This document shows, in pieces, positions 7,309 through 16,732 of a stretch of DNA of 43,995 bases. A program made the translations under genes and the position numbers. The notes under the pieces are model-generated. The model worked only from the letters and a program-made list of their open reading frames with translations. It was not told the DNA's origin and ran no database searches. The stretch comes from an uncultured Methylobacillus sp. (lineage in GTDB: Bacteria; Pseudomonadota; Gammaproteobacteria; Burkholderiales; Methylophilaceae), in assembly GCA_946478865.1 (NCBI GenBank), contig CAMLDO010000017.1:1-43995 (forward strand), in the 5' to 3' direction. Position 1 is the stretch's first letter; each line of letters begins with the position of its first letter.

Positions 7309-7947
7309 TTACTCCTTTACCGCAGGCGCCGCGAACAGCTCGTCACGGTGCGCCTGCCAGTATTGCAATGTCTTGTGCACGGCCTTGACCACCGCGCGCG
7401 GCGTAATGGTCGCGCCGGCCATGTAGTCGAAAGTACCGCCGTCCTTCTTCACTTTCCAGTTGGCATCTGCCGTTTTGGCCAGCGACTGCCCGTCGAAGTT
7501 CAGGATCCAGTTGCCGTGCGCGATCTCGATGTAATCGCCAAGGCCCGGCGTTTCCTTGTGAGCCAGTACGCGTACGCCGGTAATGGTGCCGTCGATGCGC
7601 AGACCGATCAACAGCTTGATGTCCCCGCTGTAGCCATCCGGCGCGGTAGCTTCCAGAATCGCCGCTGACGGTTGGCCATTGAGACGCGCACGATAAGCTC
7701 GCGTCTCGGCGCGGTTACCCAGCTCGCCGCCTGGCATGATCGCGACCGCGTCCTTGAGCAGATCGTTGTCGTGCAGCGATGCCGGCAATACCTGCTGGAA
7801 CAGCTCCAGCTTGGCCTGGCGTTCGCTCTCGGCGATTGGTGCGCGCGTGGTGAAGAATGTGGATGCAAGCAGCACCGTACCGGCAATGGTGAACACCGCC
7901 ATGATAGCGGTAGTAGTCAGTGTGTGCCTGAACATGGCCTGGCTCAT
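7309..7947 (-). CDS. rnfG: Electron transport complex subunit RnfG (flavoprotein)
   Basis: The 212-residue protein has one N-terminal membrane anchor (TTTAIMAVFTIAGTVLLAS) and a periplasmic FMN-binding domain. The covalent flavinylation motif is seen as DYMAGAT, with the acceptor Thr at residue 180, and ETPGLGDYIE earlier. RnfG carries a covalently bound FMN that passes electrons in the Rnf complex. The ATG at 7945-7947 overlaps the rnfD stop by four bases (ATGA); a longer frame upstream is rnfD out of frame. Covalent flavinylation needs an ApbE transferase, which is not in this window. Confidence 0.95.
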   Translation of the reverse strand: MSQAMFRHTLTTTAIMAVFTIAGTVLLASTFFTTRAPIAESERQAKLELFQQVLPASLHDNDLLKDAVAIMPGGELGNRAETRAYRARLNGQPSAAILEATAPDGYSGDIKLLIGLRIDGTITGVRVLAHKETPGLGDYIEIAHGNWILNFDGQSLAKTADANWKVKKDGGTFDYMAGATITPRAVVKAVHKTLQYWQAHRDELFAAPAVKE

Positions 7948-8963
7948 GACTTGTGTCCGAACACGCGCGGCTGGGTGTAGGCGTCGATCAGCGGCACGCA
8001 CAGATTCATCAGGATCACCGCAAACGCGACGCCATCCGGATAGCCGCCGTAGACGCGGATGAGCCACGTCAAAATGCCGGCTGAAGCGGCGAAAATCAGC
8101 TTGCCGCGCGGCGTGGTGGGGCCGCTCACCGGATCGGTGGCAATGAAAAACGCCCCCAGTATCGCCGCGCCGCCGAACAGGTGAAACATCGGCGAGGCGT
8201 AATGCTGCGGATCAACCAGGAAGAAAACGCCGGAAATCGCCGCAAGGCCGCCGAGGAATGCGACCGGGATATGCCAGCTGATGATGCGCTGCTGCAGCAA
8301 ATACAAGCCGCCCAGCAGGAAGGCGCCGGTGACGTACTCGCCGCCCTTGGCCGCGAACACGCCGAACACCGGCGCCTGGCTGATGGCGGCCACCGTGTGT
8401 TCCAACTTGAGCTGGGTCTTGAGGTAATCCAGCGGCGTGGCAGTGCTGATTGCATCGAGTTGCAGGTTGCCCGGGAGATGGCGGCCGAAAATCCATCCCA
8501 GCTGGTCGACGAATGAAAGCTTGGCCTGAGCCAGCGCGAGCGGTGCCGGCCACTGTGTCATGATCACCGGGAACGAGATCAGCAGCACCGCATAGCCGAT
8601 CATTGCCGGATTGAACGGGTTATATCCGAGCCCGCCATAGAGCTGCTTCGCGACCACGATCGCGAACAGCGTGCCCACCACCACCAGCCACCATGGAGCC
8701 AGCGGGGGCAGCGCCAGCGCCAGCAGCCAGGCGGTCACCAACGCGCTGTTGTCGGACAGGAACGGCATGACTGGGCGTTTGCGCAGCTTGAGCATCAGCG
8801 CCTCGGAAGCCAGTGCCGTGACGGACGCGAGCATCAGCGTGATCAAAATACCGCTGCCGAATACCCATACGTAGGCGGCGATGCCCGGCACCAGCGCCAG
8901 CAGCACCTTGAACATGATGGTGCTGACGGAAGTATTGCCGGTGATATAGGGTGGCGCACTCAT
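7944..8963 (-). CDS. rnfD: Electron transport complex subunit RnfD
   Basis: The 339-residue polytopic membrane protein ([20 protein letters not shown]) belongs to the NqrB/RnfD family, with GLGYNPFNPAMIGYAVLL and the C-terminal ATDPVSGPTTPRGKLIF and GGYPDGVAFAVILMNL signatures. The covalent FMN site is DAISTATPLDY, with Thr176 as likely acceptor; the usual SGAT is STAT here. Its ATG shares one base with the rnfC stop (TGATG). It is a membrane subunit of the ion-translocating Rnf complex. Confidence 0.95.
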   Translation of the reverse strand: MSAPPYITGNTSVSTIMFKVLLALVPGIAAYVWVFGSGILITLMLASVTALASEALMLKLRKRPVMPFLSDNSALVTAWLLALALPPLAPWWLVVVGTLFAIVVAKQLYGGLGYNPFNPAMIGYAVLLISFPVIMTQWPAPLALAQAKLSFVDQLGWIFGRHLPGNLQLDAISTATPLDYLKTQLKLEHTVAAISQAPVFGVFAAKGGEYVTGAFLLGGLYLLQQRIISWHIPVAFLGGLAAISGVFFLVDPQHYASPMFHLFGGAAILGAFFIATDPVSGPTTPRGKLIFAASAGILTWLIRVYGGYPDGVAFAVILMNLCVPLIDAYTQPRVFGHKS

Positions 8964-10615
8964 CAGCTTTCCTGCTTTTCTTCGTTGTTAGCAGTTTCCG
9001 GCTGTGCCGCGGCAGCATCGGCGCGACGTGCATCGATGGCAGCCATCTCGGCCTGTACGCTTGCGGAAACATTTTCGGTATTTTGTGGCTGGATCTCGGC
9101 CTTCTGCGCCTTGGCACGCTCCATGGCGGCCGCGATCGCAGCTTTCTTGGCCTCGTCAGCCTCTCCCGCCCCCTCGGCCTTGGCACCCGCGGCCCGTTGC
9201 GCGTGTTTGGCTGCGCGCTCCTGCTTCTCACGCTCGATGCGCGACAGACGGAAATCGTTGCGTTCGCGCGCCAGATTGGCGGCTTCCTTGGCCTTGTCCT
9301 GCGCAATGATTTCGCTCTTGGCGTAGCGGTAGTACTGCACCAGCGGGATATTGCTCGGGCACACGTAGCTGCAGCAGCCGCATTCGATGCAGTCGAACAG
9401 CTTGTAGTCGCGCACCTTTTCCAGATTGCTGGACTTGGCGAACCAGTACAGCTCCTGCGGCTGCAGGCTCACAGGACAAGCGTCGGCGCAGCGCGCGCAG
9501 CGGATGCAAGGCATCACGGGCGGCGGCTCGGGGAAGAGACGCGGCGCGCTGGCAATGATGCAGTTGGTCGCCTTGATGACAGGTACATTGATCGACGGCA
9601 GGCTAAAACCCATCATCGGGCCGCCCATCACAAGACCGTTGGTATTTGGCAGTTCGCCGCCAGCTGCTTTGAGCAGCGCTGTCATCGGTGTGCCGAGCGG
9701 CACTTCGAAATTGCCGGGACGCGCGACGTTACCGGTCACGGTCACGATGCGCGACACCACCGTTTCGCCCAGCGCCAGATAGCGATACAACGCAACCAGT
9801 GTCGCGACATTGAAAACCTGGATGCCGACATCGCTGGAACGCTTGTCGCTGGGAACCTCGATGCCGGTCAATATCGCGGCCAGGCGACGTGCATCCCCGC
9901 TGGGATACAGCGTGGGCACGACGACGACATCGATCTTCACTTCGCTCTGCGCGCATGCATCGCGCATTGCCTGCACCGCTTCCGGCTTGTTGTCCTCGAC
10001 ACCGACAATGCAGCGCTCGGGCCCGAGAATATAGTGAGCGATCTCGATACCATTGACGATTTCTTCCGCACGCTCACGCATTAGCATGTCGTCACAGGTG
10101 ATATAGGGCTCACATTCCGCACCATTGACCACCAGGGTCTTGATGCCGGAGCCGCCGCCTGAACGCAGCTTGATCTGGGTGGGGAAAGCCGCGCCCCCCA
10201 TGCCGACGATGCCGGATTCGCGCAGGCTTGCCACGAGCGCGAAACGATCCGTGTTACGCCAATCGACCGGCGTCCGCTCACCCCAACGATCCTCGCCATC
10301 CGGTTGCAGCGTAATGCTGACATCAGGCAGGCCGGACGGATGGGGAATGAGTTGCTCTTCGATGGAAACGATGGTGCCGGAGGTAGGTGCATGCACAGCG
10401 GCAGAAATCGAACCAACCGCTTCGGCCAGCCGTTGCCCCTTGAGCACATGATCGCCCGGCTGCACCAGGATTTTAGGCAGGTTGCCGACGTGCTGACGCA
10501 AAGGCAGCACCAGCGATTCCGCCAGCGGTACCTGCGCGATGGGGCGACAGGTCGACTCCAGTTTGTGCTCCGGCGGGTGAACGCCGCCGTTGAATTTGAA
10601 AAGGCGCGAGATCAT
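8963..10615 (-). CDS. rnfC: Electron transport complex subunit RnfC
   Basis: The 550-residue peripheral subunit starts [18 protein letters not shown]. It has an N-terminal barrel-sandwich domain, the NADH/FMN-binding domain ([26 protein letters not shown]), a SLBB domain, and two [4Fe-4S] motifs near residues 368-420 ([12 protein letters not shown] and [12 protein letters not shown]). The last 100 or so residues are an Ala/Lys/Glu-rich, coiled-coil tail of variable length, common in proteobacterial RnfC. It accepts electrons from NADH or donates to it. The ATG at 10613-10615 overlaps the rnfB stop by four bases; the longer open frame upstream is rnfB in the wrong frame. Confidence 0.96.
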   Translation of the reverse strand: MISRLFKFNGGVHPPEHKLESTCRPIAQVPLAESLVLPLRQHVGNLPKILVQPGDHVLKGQRLAEAVGSISAAVHAPTSGTIVSIEEQLIPHPSGLPDVSITLQPDGEDRWGERTPVDWRNTDRFALVASLRESGIVGMGGAAFPTQIKLRSGGGSGIKTLVVNGAECEPYITCDDMLMRERAEEIVNGIEIAHYILGPERCIVGVEDNKPEAVQAMRDACAQSEVKIDVVVVPTLYPSGDARRLAAILTGIEVPSDKRSSDVGIQVFNVATLVALYRYLALGETVVSRIVTVTGNVARPGNFEVPLGTPMTALLKAAGGELPNTNGLVMGGPMMGFSLPSINVPVIKATNCIIASAPRLFPEPPPVMPCIRCARCADACPVSLQPQELYWFAKSSNLEKVRDYKLFDCIECGCCSYVCPSNIPLVQYYRYAKSEIIAQDKAKEAANLARERNDFRLSRIEREKQERAAKHAQRAAGAKAEGAGEADEAKKAAIAAAMERAKAQKAEIQPQNTENVSASVQAEMAAIDARRADAAAAQPETANNEEKQES

Positions 10616-11163
10616 GCGGTTTGCTTGAGCGTATAGACGGGATAACGCCATTTCCAGTTGTCGACGGACTCCAGAATGGTCTCCATGCTGATGCAATCGA
10701 CTGGGCACGGGGCGAGGCACAGTTCGCAGCCGGTGCACTCCGAGGCGATGATGGTATGCATATGCTTGGCCGCCCCCAGGATGGCATCGACGGGGCAAGC
10801 CTGAATGCACAATGTGCAACCGATGCAGGTATTTTCGTCGATCACTGCTACGGCCTTGGGCTTGGGCAGGCCGTGTTCGGCGTTGAGCGGCTTGGGCTCC
10901 ACCCCCAGCAGATCCGCCAACGCGCGCATGCCGGCGTCGCCACCCGGCGGGCACTGGTTGATGTCCGCCTCGCCCTGAGCGATTGCGGTGGCGTATGGCT
11001 TGCAGCCGGGATAGCCACACTGGCCGCACTGCGTCTGCGGCAGGATGGCGTCGATCTTGTCGACCAGAGGGTCACCCTCGACCTTGAACCTGAGCGCGGA
11101 ATAACCGAGCACCACGCCCAGCAGCACGGCCAGGCCCAGCATGACGAGTATCGCGGCCAGCAT
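10612..11163 (-). CDS. rnfB: Electron transport complex subunit RnfB (ferredoxin subunit)
   Basis: The 183-residue protein has an N-terminal membrane helix (residues 1-22), a [4Fe-4S] domain with Cys46, 49, 54 and 71 (CGQCGYPGC...CPPGG), and two ferredoxin-type clusters ([12 protein letters not shown] at 113-124 and [12 protein letters not shown] at 143-154). It exchanges electrons with ferredoxin or flavodoxin on the cytoplasmic side. Its ATG shares one base with the rnfA stop (TGATG). The C-terminus ends soon after the second cluster, as in many betaproteobacteria. Confidence 0.96.
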   Translation of the reverse strand: MLAAILVMLGLAVLLGVVLGYSALRFKVEGDPLVDKIDAILPQTQCGQCGYPGCKPYATAIAQGEADINQCPPGGDAGMRALADLLGVEPKPLNAEHGLPKPKAVAVIDENTCIGCTLCIQACPVDAILGAAKHMHTIIASECTGCELCLAPCPVDCISMETILESVDNWKWRYPVYTLKQTA

Positions 11164-11741
11164 CAGCGAATCAACCCTGCGAAACCCATGAAGGCCAGGC
11201 TCATCAGCCCGGCAGTAATAAAGGCAATTGCACCGCCCTGGAAAACCGGCGGCACGTCGGCGGCCTCAAGCCGCTCGCGCATCGAAGCGAACAGCACCAG
11301 CACCAGCGAGAATCCGACCGCACCTCCAAAGCCGAACAGCAATGATTCCATGAAATTATGGTTGGCCTGAACGTTGAGCAGCGGGATACCCAACACGGCG
11401 CAATTGGTGGTGATCAGCGGAAGGTACACGCCCAGCGCCTGATACAGTACCGGGCTGGTTTTCTCGATGACCATTTCGGTGAACTGCACCACACCGGCAA
11501 TCACCACGATAAAGGACAGCGTACGCAGATAGAACAGGTCGGTACCGAGCAGATACTCGTTGATCAAGTAACTGCTACCAGACCCCAGAGTCAGCACGAA
11601 AGTCGTCGCGGCGCCCATGGCAATGGACGTTTCCAGCTTCTTGGAAACGCCCATAAAGGGGCACAGCCCCAGAATCTTGACCAAGACGATATTGTTGACC
11701 AGTATCGTTCCGACCAGGATCAGGATGTAGCTTTCGACCAT
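11163..11741 (-). CDS. rnfA: Electron transport complex subunit RnfA
   Basis: The 192-residue six-helix membrane protein starts [20 protein letters not shown] and shows the family signatures [14 protein letters not shown] and [13 protein letters not shown], with Cys positioned for the intramembrane iron-sulfur cluster shared with RnfE. I chose the ATG at 11739-11741 because homologues begin there; an upstream TTG would add 19 residues unlike the family. It is the first gene of a nine-gene operon (rnfABCDGE-nth-DUF1841-TVP38). The 211-base gap to dapA must hold the divergent promoters. Rnf couples electron flow between NADH and ferredoxin to ion movement, and in some bacteria keeps SoxR reduced or supplies nitrogenase. 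Confidence 0.95.
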   Translation of the reverse strand: MVESYILILVGTILVNNIVLVKILGLCPFMGVSKKLETSIAMGAATTFVLTLGSGSSYLINEYLLGTDLFYLRTLSFIVVIAGVVQFTEMVIEKTSPVLYQALGVYLPLITTNCAVLGIPLLNVQANHNFMESLLFGFGGAVGFSLVLVLFASMRERLEAADVPPVFQGGAIAFITAGLMSLAFMGFAGLIR

Positions 11742-11952
11742 TACCGCAAGCTCTGCAGAAAAATGTTGAATTATCCCCTGCCGCACGCTTTCGTTCAATA
11801 CACAGGGCCCGCCACACTCTTGTTTTTTCGTGATTTGTACTCTGCGTGCCGACCGCGGCCCACCCCAAATGTAAAGTCTCGTCAGAGCTTATTCCCTGAC
11901 CTCCATTTGGGTTAGAATAAGACGATTTATCAATCAGGTTATTAGGTAGAAC

Positions 11953-12828
11953 ATGCTGAAAGGCAGTCTTGTCGCCATCGTCACGCCCATGAACGCGGAT
12001 GGGACGCTGGATCTTCCGTCGCTGCGCGCACTGATCGACTTCCATATCGAACAGGGAACCGACGGCATCGTCATCGTAGGCACAACCGGCGAATCCCCCA
12101 CCGTGGATTTCGACGAACACTGCCTGCTCATCCGCACCACGGTCGAGCAGGTCGCCGGACGCATCCCGGTGATCGCAGGCACAGGCGCGAACTGCACGCG
12201 CGAAGCCATCGAGCTCACAGAACAGGCCAAGACCCTTGGCGCGGATGCCTGCCTCCTGGTCACCCCGTACTACAACAAGCCGATGCAGGAAGGCCTGTTC
12301 CAGCACTTCAAGGCAATTGCCGAAGCGGTGGATATTCCGCAAATCCTGTACAACGTGCCGGGCCGCACCGGCTGCGATCTGAGCAACGACACCGTGCTGC
12401 GCCTGGCGCAAGTTCCCAATATCGTCGGCATCAAGGACGCCACGGGGAACATCGAACGCGGCACCGATCTTCTGCGCCGCGTTCCTGCCGACTTTGCCGT
12501 ATACAGCGGCGACGATGCCTCCTCACTGGCACTCATGCTGCTGGGAGGGCACGGTACGATCTCCGTTACCGCCAATGTTGCGCCCAAGTTGATGCACGAA
12601 ATGTGCGCCGCCGCGTTTGCGGACGACGTCGCCAAGGCACGCGATATCAATCGCAAGCTGTTCCCACTGCACCAGAAGCTTTTCGTGGAAGCCAACCCGA
12701 TTCCGGTCAAGTGGGTCCTGACCGAAATGAACCTGGTTCAGACCGGCATCCGCCTGCCGCTGACAACCCTGGCTCCGCAACACCATGACACCTTGCGCGA
12801 CGCGATGCGTAGCGCGGAAATCATTTAA
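11953..12828 (+). CDS. dapA: 4-hydroxy-tetrahydrodipicolinate synthase
   Basis: The 291-residue enzyme starts [20 protein letters not shown] and has every DapA landmark: TTGES at 44-48, Tyr107 (PYYNKP), the catalytic Tyr133 ([10 protein letters not shown]) and the Schiff-base Lys161 (GIKDATGN). It condenses pyruvate with aspartate semialdehyde in lysine/diaminopimelate synthesis. A TAGAAT -10-like hexamer lies at 11913-11918, but no good -35 accompanies it. bamC follows after 13 bases, the classical dapA-bamC pair. Confidence 0.97.
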   Translation: MLKGSLVAIVTPMNADGTLDLPSLRALIDFHIEQGTDGIVIVGTTGESPTVDFDEHCLLIRTTVEQVAGRIPVIAGTGANCTREAIELTEQAKTLGADACLLVTPYYNKPMQEGLFQHFKAIAEAVDIPQILYNVPGRTGCDLSNDTVLRLAQVPNIVGIKDATGNIERGTDLLRRVPADFAVYSGDDASSLALMLLGGHGTISVTANVAPKLMHEMCAAAFADDVAKARDINRKLFPLHQKLFVEANPIPVKWVLTEMNLVQTGIRLPLTTLAPQHHDTLRDAMRSAEII

Positions 12829-12841
12829 CGCAGGAAACCGC

Positions 12842-14146
12842 ATGACCAATTTCAAAGTACGCACCCTGGTTGTTTCGATCCTGGCCGTAATTTCCCTGGC
12901 CGGCTGCGACTCCATCCCTTTCATCGATACTACTTCGGATTACAAGGGCGCCGGACGCAACAAGCCGCTCGAGGTGCCACCGGACCTGACATCCGTTTCC
13001 TCGTCGGATACATACAACGTTCCTGGTGCGACCACCTATTCGCAATACAGCGAAGGCCAGGAACAGCAGCAAGCCGAACCTGAAAAGATTCTCTCCTCCC
13101 CCGACAGCGTTCGCATGGAGCGCGCCGGTTCTCAACGCTGGCTGGTTGTTCAGGCGTCCCCGGAAAAGGTGTGGCCGGTTATACGTGATTTCTGGAATGA
13201 ATTAGGCTTTGCAGTACGTATTGAGAATCCGCAAACAGGCGTAATGGAAACCGAATGGGTAGATCCTTCAGGTCTGACCAAAAACAAGGATGAAAACTAT
13301 CTCGATAAATTCCAGGGATGGCTGGACAAACTGAATGCCTTGAATACCCGCCAGAAATTTCGCACACGGCTAGATCGCGGCTCTGACGAAGGAACGACCG
13401 AGATTTACCTTAGCCATCGCTCGGTAAGCGAAGTCCCTACTGACGACGGTAAACAGCGTGTCCGCACCGTTTACGGTGAAGTAGAAACAGGCTATCGGAA
13501 CGAAGATCTCGAAAAAAAGAAAATGACCAAGGAGGCACGCGCCATTGCCGAAGATATCGATGCCGAACTCCTGCGTCGCCTCATGGTGCGCCTAGGCGTG
13601 GAGGAACAGAAGTCGCATACCATCTTGGCAACAGCAACGAACGAGAAGCGAGCCACGTTCGATCAGCCCAAGACCGGCCAGGCAAAACTGGTAGTGAACG
13701 ATCCGTTTGACCGTGCATGGCGCCGTGTAGGCTTGGCGCTCGACCGCGTCGGCTTCGTCGTCGAAGACCGCGACCGCTCACGCGGCACTTACTATGTACG
13801 TTACTCGGACATCAGCCTAGACGACCCGTCCTCCGACCCGAAGAAGAAGGGCCTGCTCGACTCGCTCAAGTTCTGGGGTGACGACGAGAAGGAAAAGGGA
13901 CAGGAAAAAGATCAGGAAAAGGCCGTGGCTGAAGCACCCAAGCAGCGCAACGAGGGGATGGTCGGCAAGCTCAAATTCTGGGGCGACGACGAAAAGGAAA
14001 GAGCAGAACGCGAGAAGCAATATCGCATTCAGATCAGCCGTGGCGACAGCACCAGCCAGGTGACCGTCACCGACCAGAACGGCCAGATCGACCCCTCCCC
14101 GACAGCCAACCGTATTCTGGCCATGCTGTTCGATCAGCTGAAGTAA
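12842..14146 (+). CDS. bamC: Outer membrane assembly lipoprotein BamC (NlpB)
   Basis: The 434-residue lipoprotein has a signal with lipobox SLAGC (Cys21 region) and an N-terminal unstructured lasso (KPLEVPPDLT, which in BamC contacts BamD). Two helix-grip domains follow, one beginning near residue 95 (QRWLVVQASPEKVWPVIRDF) and one near residue 280 (AKLVVNDPFDRAWRRVGLAL). It belongs to the BAM complex that inserts outer-membrane proteins. It is longer than E. coli BamC (about 344 residues), partly because of an acidic/Lys insert in which LKFWGDDEKE occurs at 342-351 and again at 377-386. The ATG at 12842 follows dapA by 13 bases, and the stop overlaps the next ATG (TAATG). Confidence 0.92.
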   Translation: MTNFKVRTLVVSILAVISLAGCDSIPFIDTTSDYKGAGRNKPLEVPPDLTSVSSSDTYNVPGATTYSQYSEGQEQQQAEPEKILSSPDSVRMERAGSQRWLVVQASPEKVWPVIRDFWNELGFAVRIENPQTGVMETEWVDPSGLTKNKDENYLDKFQGWLDKLNALNTRQKFRTRLDRGSDEGTTEIYLSHRSVSEVPTDDGKQRVRTVYGEVETGYRNEDLEKKKMTKEARAIAEDIDAELLRRLMVRLGVEEQKSHTILATATNEKRATFDQPKTGQAKLVVNDPFDRAWRRVGLALDRVGFVVEDRDRSRGTYYVRYSDISLDDPSSDPKKKGLLDSLKFWGDDEKEKGQEKDQEKAVAEAPKQRNEGMVGKLKFWGDDEKERAEREKQYRIQISRGDSTSQVTVTDQNGQIDPSPTANRILAMLFDQLK

Positions 14147-14919
14147 TGCGGTTTGCCTCCCTCGGCAGCGGTAGCGCCGGCAACGCCCTCGTGGCTGAAG
14201 CCGGCACTACCCGGCTGATGGTGGATTGCGGGTTCAGCATTCGAGAAACCGAACGGCGCCTTGCCCGACTCGGACTCGCCCCTCAGGACATAAACGGCAT
14301 TCTCGTTACGCACGAACACGACGACCATGCGGGCGGCGTGTTTCGATTCGCCGCCAAACACGATATTACCGTCTGGATCACGCACGGCACGCTAAGAAAC
14401 GCCCAGCGCTATATCCCCGAACACTACAACGCCCCCTTGATGGTGATCGACAGTCATACGGCCTTCTCGGTTGGCGGACTGGAGGTTCACCCCTTTCCCG
14501 TTCCGCATGACGCCGGCGAGCCGGTGCAGTATGTGTTCCAGACCGGCCAACACAAGCTGGGCGTGCTGACAGATACCGGCTGCAGTACACCGCATATCGA
14601 ACAGATGCTGAGCGGCTGCCATGCGCTGGTTCTGGAATGCAATCACGACCTCGACATGCTGATGAATGGGCCGTACGCATGGCCGCTCAAGCAGCGCGTC
14701 AAAAGCCGACATGGCCATCTGGACAATGCCACCTCGGCCGAACTGCTATCGCGTCTGGACAACCAGCGGTTGCAACATCTGATAGCAGCGCATCTGAGCG
14801 AGAAGAACAATACGCCTGAACTGGCCGCACAGGCCCTGGCTCAAGCAATGAGCTGTGAGAAGGAATGGATAGGCATTGCCACGCAAACAGAAGGTTTTGG
14901 CTGGCGGCAGATTACATAA
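14146..14919 (+). CDS. MBL-fold metallo-hydrolase (YycJ/WalJ-like)
   Basis: The 257-residue metallo-beta-lactamase-fold protein starts MRFASLGSGSAGNALVAEAG and has the metal motif HEHDDH at 56-61, further ligands in the GVLTDTGC and LECNHD segments, and a C-terminal AAHLSEKNNTPELA motif. This matches the YycJ/WalJ family, thought to act as a 5'-3' exonuclease or phosphodiesterase linked to DNA repair or cell-wall control; the betaproteobacterial role is not clear. Translation is coupled to bamC (TAATG), and a terminator follows 21 bases after the stop, closing the dapA-bamC-MBL operon. Confidence 0.88.
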   Translation: MRFASLGSGSAGNALVAEAGTTRLMVDCGFSIRETERRLARLGLAPQDINGILVTHEHDDHAGGVFRFAAKHDITVWITHGTLRNAQRYIPEHYNAPLMVIDSHTAFSVGGLEVHPFPVPHDAGEPVQYVFQTGQHKLGVLTDTGCSTPHIEQMLSGCHALVLECNHDLDMLMNGPYAWPLKQRVKSRHGHLDNATSAELLSRLDNQRLQHLIAAHLSEKNNTPELAAQALAQAMSCEKEWIGIATQTEGFGWRQIT

Positions 14920-14940
14920 AGTTAATGCGATGGACCAAAA

Positions 14941-14970
14941 ACAAAAAGCCGGCAAAAGCCGGCTTTTTGT
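14941..14970. terminator. Bidirectional rho-independent terminator
   Basis: ACAAAAAGCCGGC, an AAAA loop and GCCGGCTTTTTGT make a 13-bp perfect stem with T tracts in both directions. It lies between the convergent MBL-fold gene and the repeat lipoprotein gene. Confidence 0.9.
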
Positions 14971-14988
14971 TTTGCAAGTAATAAACTA

Positions 14989-15234
14989 TTACTTGGCTTC
15001 TGCAGGAGCGGCCGGAGCAGCTTCCGGAGCAGCAGGAGCGGCTTCCGGAGCAGCGGGGGCAGCTTCCGGAGCAGGAGCGGCTTCCGGAGCGGGAGCAGCT
15101 TCCGGAGCAGCCGGAGCTTCAGCAGCGGGAGCTTCAGCAGCAGGTGCTTCAGCAGCCGGAGCTTCTTCTTCCTTTTGGCCGCAAGCGGTCAGAGCCAGAG
15201 CCAGCAGAGCAGCGAGCAGAGCGGAACGAGTCAT
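14989..15234 (-). CDS. Small lipoprotein with Ala/Pro/Glu repeats
   Basis: The 81-residue protein has a lipoprotein signal (MTRSALLAALLALALTACGQ, lipobox LTAC, Cys18). The rest is low-complexity: EEEAPAAEAPAAEAPAAEAP, then four or five PEAAPA units, ending PAEAK. The mature part has no hydrophobic or aromatic residue, so it is probably an extended, acidic periplasmic tether or spacer anchored in a membrane. AAGGA lies eight bases before the ATG. An inverted repeat (CCGGCA...TGCCGG, 15283-15304) sits about 50 bases upstream and may be regulatory. The short, abundant-type gene with strong signals is convincing; its function is unknown. Confidence 0.75.
   Translation of the reverse strand: MTRSALLAALLALALTACGQKEEEAPAAEAPAAEAPAAEAPAAPEAAPAPEAAPAPEAAPAAPEAAPAAPEAAPAAPAEAK
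15005..15170. repeat. Imperfect tandem repeats inside the lipoprotein gene
   Basis: Units of about 12-21 bases built around GCTTCCGGAGCAG and then GCTTCAGCAGC recur about ten times. They encode the PEAAPA and AEAPA units of the lipoprotein. Such repeats are prone to length change by slippage. Confidence 0.7.
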
Positions 15235-15401
15235 TTTTTTTCCTTAACGAGACAAAAATTTGAAAATTCTGTTGTTACGGAACCGGCACAGTAAAACATG
15301 CCGGACCCGAGTGCTCAAAATTCTATAGAGTTTTTTTTAAGAATACTAGTAGTTTCCCGATTTGACGGGCTATTTAATCGTTATTTCACGCAAGCACAGC
15401 T

Positions 15402-16217
15402 TTACCTGGCCTCCACCAGTACCCACAACTCACCTGAACGCGACGCGCTCCCCTGCCTGCCGGAAAGAATTGCACGGCTCACCTCATCGTTCTCCTGCAT
15501 AGTGCCGCCGAGATTCAGCCATGTTCCCGGCACTGCCCGCACCGTTGTCTTCAGTGTTTCGAATTCGACGACATCGCCACCACTCAAGGAAAAAATGCGT
15601 GGCGTGATTTCCAGTTCCACCTCTTTGCCTATCTGGCGCGGCACGACCGAAAAGCCAGTGACGATATCCCGATATTGCACAGCCTGCCGTACCTGCGCAT
15701 AACGTCGCATATAAGATATCCAGACCTCAGTGAACGGAACGGACTGGCCAACTGCAATGAAAGCCGGCGCACCATCCATCACGTTGAGATATTCGCTACT
15801 GCGGTTGCGGGTCGTGGTTTCCCGCGAATCGATGCGCACGTCGACGCCGCTACCGCTTCGCCGCGGACCCGAGCGTTCGATACGGATCTCGTTGCCGATC
15901 CGACCACTAACATCCGCACCGGATGAAGTACTGCGCTGTTCGCCAGAACGATCCACGCGGATGCCGAACATCCGGCCCTCTACATCAAGGCGCGCCACAG
16001 CCTGTTCGATGATGGGCATGCGGGAAGCATCGACATCCACAAAAAGATGGTTGCCGGAGGCGCTGACGGCACCGCCCGGCCCGGTCAGCGGCTGCAACAC
16101 CGGCAGTACATCCTCGCCAAATTTGTGCTGCAGCGTAATGATCTTGAACTGATTTTCCGCCCAGGCAGCGCCACAGAACAGCAGCAGGACCAGCGCCTGG
16201 AGCAAGACGCCCATCAT
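15402..16217 (-). CDS. Short secretin-like (type II/III secretion family) protein
   Basis: The 271-residue exported protein has a signal peptide (MMGVLLQALVLLLFCGAAWA). An N-domain of secretin type follows (FKIITLQHKFGEDVLPVLQP, GNHLFVDVDASRMPIIEQAV, about residues 22-80), then a Ser/Arg-rich linker. The C-terminal region (GFSVVPRQIGKEVELEITPR, TTVRAVPGTWLNLGGTMQ) resembles part of the secretin beta domain. It is far shorter than a full secretin and lacks most of the pore region, so it may be a stand-alone periplasmic or outer-membrane factor. Its ATG overlaps the DUF7931 stop (ATGA), making it the last gene of an operon with roxA. Its function is unknown. Confidence 0.72.
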   Translation of the reverse strand: MMGVLLQALVLLLFCGAAWAENQFKIITLQHKFGEDVLPVLQPLTGPGGAVSASGNHLFVDVDASRMPIIEQAVARLDVEGRMFGIRVDRSGEQRSTSSGADVSGRIGNEIRIERSGPRRSGSGVDVRIDSRETTTRNRSSEYLNVMDGAPAFIAVGQSVPFTEVWISYMRRYAQVRQAVQYRDIVTGFSVVPRQIGKEVELEITPRIFSLSGGDVVEFETLKTTVRAVPGTWLNLGGTMQENDEVSRAILSGRQGSASRSGELWVLVEAR

Positions 16218-16732
16218 AATCCCAGGGTCGTTGCGAAAACCGCGGGAGACGAGGCGTCCAGGATTTCCTGAAAACGCCCCTCGATCGCCCGGGCCTCATT
16301 GGGATCGTCCAGCGCAAAAACGGAACGGGCGTGGTCGCGATGCAAGCGGTGCACATAATGCAACTCATCGGCAATGACGAAAGGATCGTTGGCCACGCGG
16401 GCACGGTCCGTGGTCTGGTAGACAGTCATCGCATGACTGTACAGGCGCAACATGTTCATGAGACGAGAGCAATATGCGGTGAAGTAGGAAACATCATGCA
16501 GCACGATCACAAGCGCATTCCCGGCACCCCGTCGCAGGAAATCCTGCAGCAGCTCGTAGCGCTTCGCACTGCCATAGCCGCCGCGAGTGAAATCGACATC
16601 GAAGATATGCAGCGTATTCTGCGCTGCCTCGATCACCCGATCGATCGCCGTTTCGTATTCGCGCTCGCCGTTCAGCAGTTGGCGTTCGCCTGCGGATGTG
16701 ACGCTCTCGTTCGGATCGCCTTCAACCATCAT
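16214..16732 (-). CDS. DUF7931 domain protein, phospholipase D-like
   Basis: The 172-residue protein starts MMVEGDPNESVTSAGERQLL. Its ETAIDRVIEAAQNTLHIFDVDF segment and LLQDFLRRGAGNALVIVLHD resemble the N-terminal half of PLD-like domains, but no HKD catalytic motif is present, so it is probably not a phospholipase. The C-terminus is rich in His/Asp (YVHRLHRDHARSVFALDDPN). I chose the ATG at 16730-16732, overlapping the roxA stop by four bases, over a longer frame that reads back into roxA. It lies between roxA and the secretin-like gene, both coupled to it; its function is unknown. Confidence 0.72.
   Translation of the reverse strand: MMVEGDPNESVTSAGERQLLNGEREYETAIDRVIEAAQNTLHIFDVDFTRGGYGSAKRYELLQDFLRRGAGNALVIVLHDVSYFTAYCSRLMNMLRLYSHAMTVYQTTDRARVANDPFVIADELHYVHRLHRDHARSVFALDDPNEARAIEGRFQEILDASSPAVFATTLGL

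Noticed and set aside
8951..10084. Plus-strand open frame of 377 codons opposite rnfC
   Set aside because: rnfC on the other strand has complete family motifs; this frame is a GC-rich shadow.
15005..15170. CRISPR-like appearance of regular repeats
   Set aside because: The units are contiguous, lack unique spacers and encode a protein repeat in frame.
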